A model generated the notes under the pieces. It had not been told where the DNA came from, made no database searches, and saw only the letters and a program-made list of their open reading frames with translations. Positions 5,923-8,865 of a stretch of DNA of 8,865 bases are shown here, piece after piece. A program made the translations under genes and the position numbers. This stretch comes from Polyangiaceae bacterium (GTDB lineage: Bacteria; Myxococcota_A; Polyangia; Polyangiales; Polyangiaceae), in NCBI GenBank assembly GCA_025934595.1, contig JAICXU010000087.1, forward strand, positions 1-8,865. The letters run 5' to 3'. The stretch's first letter is position 1; each line of letters starts with the position of its first letter.

Positions 5923-8106
5923 TCAGCGAAGCTTCCCGCCGCCCCCGCCCTTTTTTCCGCTGCCGCCGCCGCCGCCGAAGTTTTTCTTCCCGCCGCCACC
6001 TTTTCCGAACTTGCGCTTCACGTTTCCGAAGCTTCTTTTGTCGGTTTTCTGCGGCTTTTTGCCCCTTTTCTCGGGAACGAGGGTGGCGTGCCTTCCGCGA
6101 CCGCGTTTCATGTCGCCGGGCTCGCGCAGCTGCCGCACCGTGCCCGCTTTCTTCGCGTAGACGGTGCGTCGCAAAATCGCGGCGTCCAAGATCTCGACCA
6201 TCATGCGATCGCCGAGATCGATCGTGTCGCCGGACCGCGCGGCCACGGCGCGCAAGCCGTCGTCGTCGAGATCATAGCGGTCGCCCATGTCGTCGAAGCG
6301 GACGAGCACGTCGACGTACGGATCGTCGAGCGCGACGAACGCGCCGGTGCCGACGAGCGCGGTGACGGTGCCCTCGAACTTCTCGCCGATCTTGTCCTTC
6401 ATGAAGATCGTTCGATAGAGGTCCGCGACCTCGCGCTCGACCTCCATCGACTTGCGCTCGTTCTGCGAGGATTGAAGCGCTGCTTCTCCGAGCTTTTCTT
6501 TTTCGCCTTCGGTGCGCCGCGTCTTTCCGAGCAGCTCGGCGTGCACCGCGCGATGGACGCAAAGATCCGGATAGCGACGAATGGGCGACGTGAAATGCAA
6601 ATACGCTTTCGATGCCAAGCCGAAGTGGCCGATGTTCGTCACGTCGTAGGTCGCTTGCTTCATCGATCGCAAAAGCAGCGAGTTCAAGATCGGCGCGAGC
6701 GGATGATCCGCAAACGACTTCAAGAGCTCCGAGAGCTTCTTCGGATCGCTCGTCGCGTCGTCGTCGAACTCGATGCCCAGCCGCTCGCAAAGCGTCGCAA
6801 AACGCACGATTTTCTGCTGATCCGGCGGCGCGTGCACGCGGAAGATCGTAGCGATTTGCTTCGTGACCATCCACGCGGCGACCGTCTCGTTCGCTAGCAG
6901 CATCAATTCTTCGATGAGCTCGTATGCCTTCTTCACGCCTGCATCTTGCGCGCGGCGCTCGATCTTCGTGGGCAGCCCGTCTTCGCCGAGCGAGATCTTC
7001 GCCTCGGGCAAATTGAAATCCACCGCGCCGCGCTTCAAACGTCGCGCACGAAGCAGCCGCGAGAGCTCGTAGGCGACACGCAGCCCGTCGACCATTTCTT
7101 CCGCCTGTGGCTGCCGCGGCGGCACGTCCGAAAATCCGAGCGCACGGGCCACGCCTCCGTACGTGAGCTTCGCGCGGCTCTTCATGTAGCCGCGCACGAG
7201 CCGCGATTTGCGCACGATGCCCGCGGCGTCGAGCTCGACGTCGACGCACAAACACAGACGCACGACATCCGGCAAGAGCGAGCAGAGGTTCGACGACAGC
7301 GGCCGCGGCAGCATCGGTATCGCGCGATCGGGCAAGTACACGCTGCATCCGCGCGCGAGCGCTTCCTTGTCGATCTCGGTTCCGGGCAACACGTACGAGC
7401 TCACGTCGGCGATCGCGATCCACGCGCGATATCCGCCATTGTCATTTCGCTCGACCCACACCGCGTCGTCGTGATCGCGCGCGTCTTCCGGATCGATCGT
7501 AGGCAGCGGAATGTGCGTGAGGTCTTCGCGACCTTCGAGCATCGACTCGGGCACCGTCGGTCCGTAGGCCTCGGCTTCGGCGAAAGCCTCCTGCGAATGC
7601 ACCTCGTCGATGCCGTCGCGCACGAGGACCTTCGCGACCTCGACGCTCAAGTCGCCCGGTTTTCCGAGAACGGCTTCGATCCTCCCGACGGGATTTTCCT
7701 CGGGGAAAATAGGGTATTTCGTGATCGTGACGACGGCGGCGTCGCCGTCTTGGCCGCTGTTGCCTTCGCCCGAAATCTTGTCGATGTCCGATTCGAGGAC
7801 GATGGGCCCGCGCACGCGCGTGTCGTCGGGCTCGAGCCACGCGGAAGATCCGCGGCGGCGCAGCGTGCCGGCGACGCGCGTGTTTTTGTGTTGGGTGATT
7901 TCCATCACCTCGCCTTCGGGGCCGCGTGCGCTGCGAGAGCGCACGATGATGCGCACGGTGTCGCCGTGCATGGCGCCCGCGAGAGATTCTTGAGGGATGA
8001 AGACGTCGTCGCCAGGAGCGCCGAGCGCCGCGACGAAGCCGAAGCCGCGCGGTGCGATGGAAAGAGTGCCGGTGCGAATTTCCCCGGCGGGAAGAGATTT
8101 GTGCAT
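5923..8106 (-). CDS. rnr: Ribonuclease R (RNB/RNase II family 3'-5' exoribonuclease)
   Basis: A 727-residue processive 3'-5' exoribonuclease expected to degrade structured RNA in turnover and quality control. Two OB/cold-shock-type domains open the protein (about 10-70 with G-F-G-F-V and D-V-F-I-P, and about 75-130). The RNB catalytic domain follows (about 195-525). Its signature T-I-D-P-E-D-A-R-D-H-D-D-A carries the metal-binding aspartates D205, D211, D213 and D214, and H-F-T-S-P-I-R-R-Y-P-D-L lies at 504-515. An S1 RNA-binding domain spans about 574-650. The tail from about 665 is Lys/Arg-rich and becomes Gly/Lys repeats after 690. The N-terminal winged-helix domain seen in E. coli RNase R (813 residues) is absent: the protein begins almost directly at the first OB fold. 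No Shine-Dalgarno sequence precedes the ATG at 8106-8104 and I found no in-frame start just upstream. The gene is divergent from the VKOR fusion. Confidence 0.96.
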   Translation of the reverse strand: MHKSLPAGEIRTGTLSIAPRGFGFVAALGAPGDDVFIPQESLAGAMHGDTVRIIVRSRSARGPEGEVMEITQHKNTRVAGTLRRRGSSAWLEPDDTRVRGPIVLESDIDKISGEGNSGQDGDAAVVTITKYPIFPEENPVGRIEAVLGKPGDLSVEVAKVLVRDGIDEVHSQEAFAEAEAYGPTVPESMLEGREDLTHIPLPTIDPEDARDHDDAVWVERNDNGGYRAWIAIADVSSYVLPGTEIDKEALARGCSVYLPDRAIPMLPRPLSSNLCSLLPDVVRLCLCVDVELDAAGIVRKSRLVRGYMKSRAKLTYGGVARALGFSDVPPRQPQAEEMVDGLRVAYELSRLLRARRLKRGAVDFNLPEAKISLGEDGLPTKIERRAQDAGVKKAYELIEELMLLANETVAAWMVTKQIATIFRVHAPPDQQKIVRFATLCERLGIEFDDDATSDPKKLSELLKSFADHPLAPILNSLLLRSMKQATYDVTNIGHFGLASKAYLHFTSPIRRYPDLCVHRAVHAELLGKTRRTEGEKEKLGEAALQSSQNERKSMEVEREVADLYRTIFMKDKIGEKFEGTVTALVGTGAFVALDDPYVDVLVRFDDMGDRYDLDDDGLRAVAARSGDTIDLGDRMMVEILDAAILRRTVYAKKAGTVRQLREPGDMKRGRGRHATLVPEKRGKKPQKTDKRSFGNVKRKFGKGGGGKKNFGGGGGSGKKGGGGGKLR
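5926..6039 (-). repeat. Low-complexity tract coding the Gly/Lys-rich tail of RNase R
   Basis: On the plus strand this is a run of CCGCC-type units broken by short T-runs. In the rnr frame it encodes residues 690-727, alternating poly-Gly blocks (four to five residues) with K-K, K-N-F and K-R-K-F. It is a disordered, positively charged tail, comparable in place to the basic C-terminal extension of E. coli RNase R. Such tracts vary in length between strains and are prone to sequencing error. Confidence 0.75.
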
Positions 8107-8138
8107 GAAAGGTTTACGAGTAGTAGCGTTTCTGGCTC

Positions 8139-8150
8139 TTGGCCAAAGGA
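8139..8150 (+). promoter_or_regulatory. Ribosome binding site of the VKOR fusion, with adjoining TTGGCCAA palindrome
   Basis: AAGGA at 8146-8150 lies eight bases before the ATG at 8159, a good Shine-Dalgarno match that fixes the start of the VKOR-thioredoxin gene. It overlaps the 8-base palindrome TTGGCCAA (8139-8146). The palindrome is within the 52-base divergent gap shared with rnr, so it could also be a protein-binding site, but it is short enough to be chance. Confidence 0.6.
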
Positions 8151-8158
8151 TCTTAAAA

Positions 8159-8865
8159 ATGGGAACCGAAAATCGAGAGCCCCGCGCGATGGCGTATTTG
8201 CTCGCGATTCCGTGTGTGACCGGCGTCGTCGCGAGCGCGATCTTGCTGGTCGATTACTTGCGGCCTCTGCCGGTCTATTGCGAAGAAGGTGGTGGCTGCG
8301 CCGCGCTCAAAAACACGGAGCTCGCGTGGCTCTTCTTCGGAATTCCGACGCCGCTCGTGGGCATCGTCGGATTTTTGATGCTCGCTTTTCTGGTGCTCCT
8401 GAAAGGGCGCGCGGCCCGCTTGATGTTTGCGTTGACGGCATCGCTCGCGGGAGTCTTCGCGGCGACGCTTCTGCGGTTTCAATTCGATAATCATGTATTC
8501 TGCAAGTATTGTGTGGTGGCCGATATTTCGGCACTGGCGTTGATGGTGGGTGCGGCCGCTCGCGCGATGAAACGATGGGATCCGCCTGGTAGCCTCGCGA
8601 AGCGCGCGCTCGCGATGAGCGGTCTCTTCGTCGTGGCGGTGGTGCCGCTGATTTTTGGCTTCACGCGCGCGATCCCGGTGCCCGAGGTGATCCGAAAAGA
8701 GATCGCGGAGACGCCGGCGGGAAAAATTACCGTGGTGGATTTCGTGGATTACGAGTGTCCGTTCTGCCGGCGGCTCGCGCCCAACCTCGCCGAGGCGCTC
8801 GCGAAGGCACACGTGCCCGTGCGCGTCGTCCGCAAGATGGTCCCGCTGCCGATGCATCCGCACGC
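8159..8865 (+). CDS. VKOR-thioredoxin (DsbA-like) fusion, 5' part (3' end outside window)
   Basis: Membrane disulfide-generating enzyme: the VKOR domain passes electrons from cysteines to quinone and reoxidises a periplasmic thioredoxin-like domain that oxidises exported proteins, replacing DsbB/DsbA. I translated 235 residues with no stop before the edge. Hydrophobic segments at about 12-32, 57-80, 88-106, 118-138 and 149-169 give the four-helix VKOR bundle plus a fifth linking helix. The loop cysteines are Cys41 and Cys47 (Y-C-E-E-G-G-G-C). The quinone-proximal active site is F-C-K-Y-C (Cys115/Cys118). The thioredoxin-fold domain begins near 189 (K-I-T-V-V-D-F-V-D-Y-E-C-P-F-C), active-site Cys200/Cys203 of CPFC type. 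The visible end, P-L-P-M-H-P-H-A, matches the segment seen after the second strand in DsbA-like Thioredoxin_4 domains. The ATG at 8159 is supported by AAGGA. The opposite-strand frame here is a shadow. Confidence 0.92.
   Translation, partial: MGTENREPRAMAYLLAIPCVTGVVASAILLVDYLRPLPVYCEEGGGCAALKNTELAWLFFGIPTPLVGIVGFLMLAFLVLLKGRAARLMFALTASLAGVFAATLLRFQFDNHVFCKYCVVADISALALMVGAAARAMKRWDPPGSLAKRALAMSGLFVVAVVPLIFGFTRAIPVPEVIRKEIAETPAGKITVVDFVDYECPFCRRLAPNLAEALAKAHVPVRVVRKMVPLPMHPH

Noticed and set aside
5861..6160. Proline/phenylalanine-rich frame (poly-Pro blocks)
   Set aside because: The poly-Pro pattern is the complement of the poly-Gly codons in the RNase R tail, not an independent proline-rich protein.
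5331..6365. Plus-strand frame of 344 codons across the MarR gene and rnr tail
   Set aside because: It overlaps two real genes in other frames and is mostly Arg/Ser low complexity, the reverse reading of the Gly/Lys tail.
6946..8490. Plus-strand open frame of 514 codons antisense to rnr
   Set aside because: It covers the well-supported RNase R frame in reverse, crosses the divergent spacer and enters the VKOR gene in another frame. Its translation is His/Arg/Asp/Val-biased with no recognisable motif, as expected of a GC-rich shadow.
8153..8863. Minus-strand frame of 236 codons at the right edge
   Set aside because: It is antisense to the VKOR-thioredoxin fusion, which has catalytic motifs and a ribosome site. 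The minus-strand product is a His/Arg-rich string without domain features.

Overview
The window reads as a chromosomal piece of a GC-rich bacterium, most likely from the Myxococcota (Polyangia-like). This is an inference from base composition, lipoproteins without alignable homologues beside housekeeping genes, an RCC1-repeat lipoprotein, and a VKOR-thioredoxin fusion. I could not run a search to confirm it. There is no phage, insertion sequence, CRISPR array, rRNA or tRNA that I can see.

Layout. Positions 1-5107 hold five tightly packed plus-strand genes that could form one transcription unit: the 3' two thirds of trpS (tryptophanyl-tRNA synthetase), a small NTF2-like lipoprotein overlapping the trpS stop, a zinc-finger-less DnaJ-type co-chaperone, a lipoprotein made of seven RCC1-like repeats, and an ATP-dependent DNA ligase that starts inside the stop codon of the RCC1 gene. 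A 245-base gap without a recognisable gene follows. It contains a 15-base palindrome just upstream of a plus-strand MarR-type regulator (5353-5889), whose codon use looks a little foreign. The regulator converges on rnr (RNase R, minus strand, 8106-5923). Divergent from rnr, after only 52 bases, starts a membrane protein that fuses a vitamin K epoxide reductase (VKOR) domain to a DsbA-like thioredoxin domain and runs off the right edge. Because it has no stop in the window this last gene is easy to miss, but its ribosome binding site and motifs are clear.

How the genes fit together. trpS, DnaJ, RNase R and the ligase are information-processing or protein/RNA quality-control functions. The RCC1 lipoprotein carries seven cysteine pairs of identical spacing. 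It would be a natural client of a periplasmic disulfide system such as the VKOR-Trx fusion, although the two genes are not in one operon and the link is only an inference.

I see no complete undescribed multi-gene system. The strongest leads are a bacterial sliding-clamp-like motif (QMSLF) in an insertion within the ligase adenylation domain, and the strictly periodic C-x9-C pairs of the seven-repeat lipoprotein.
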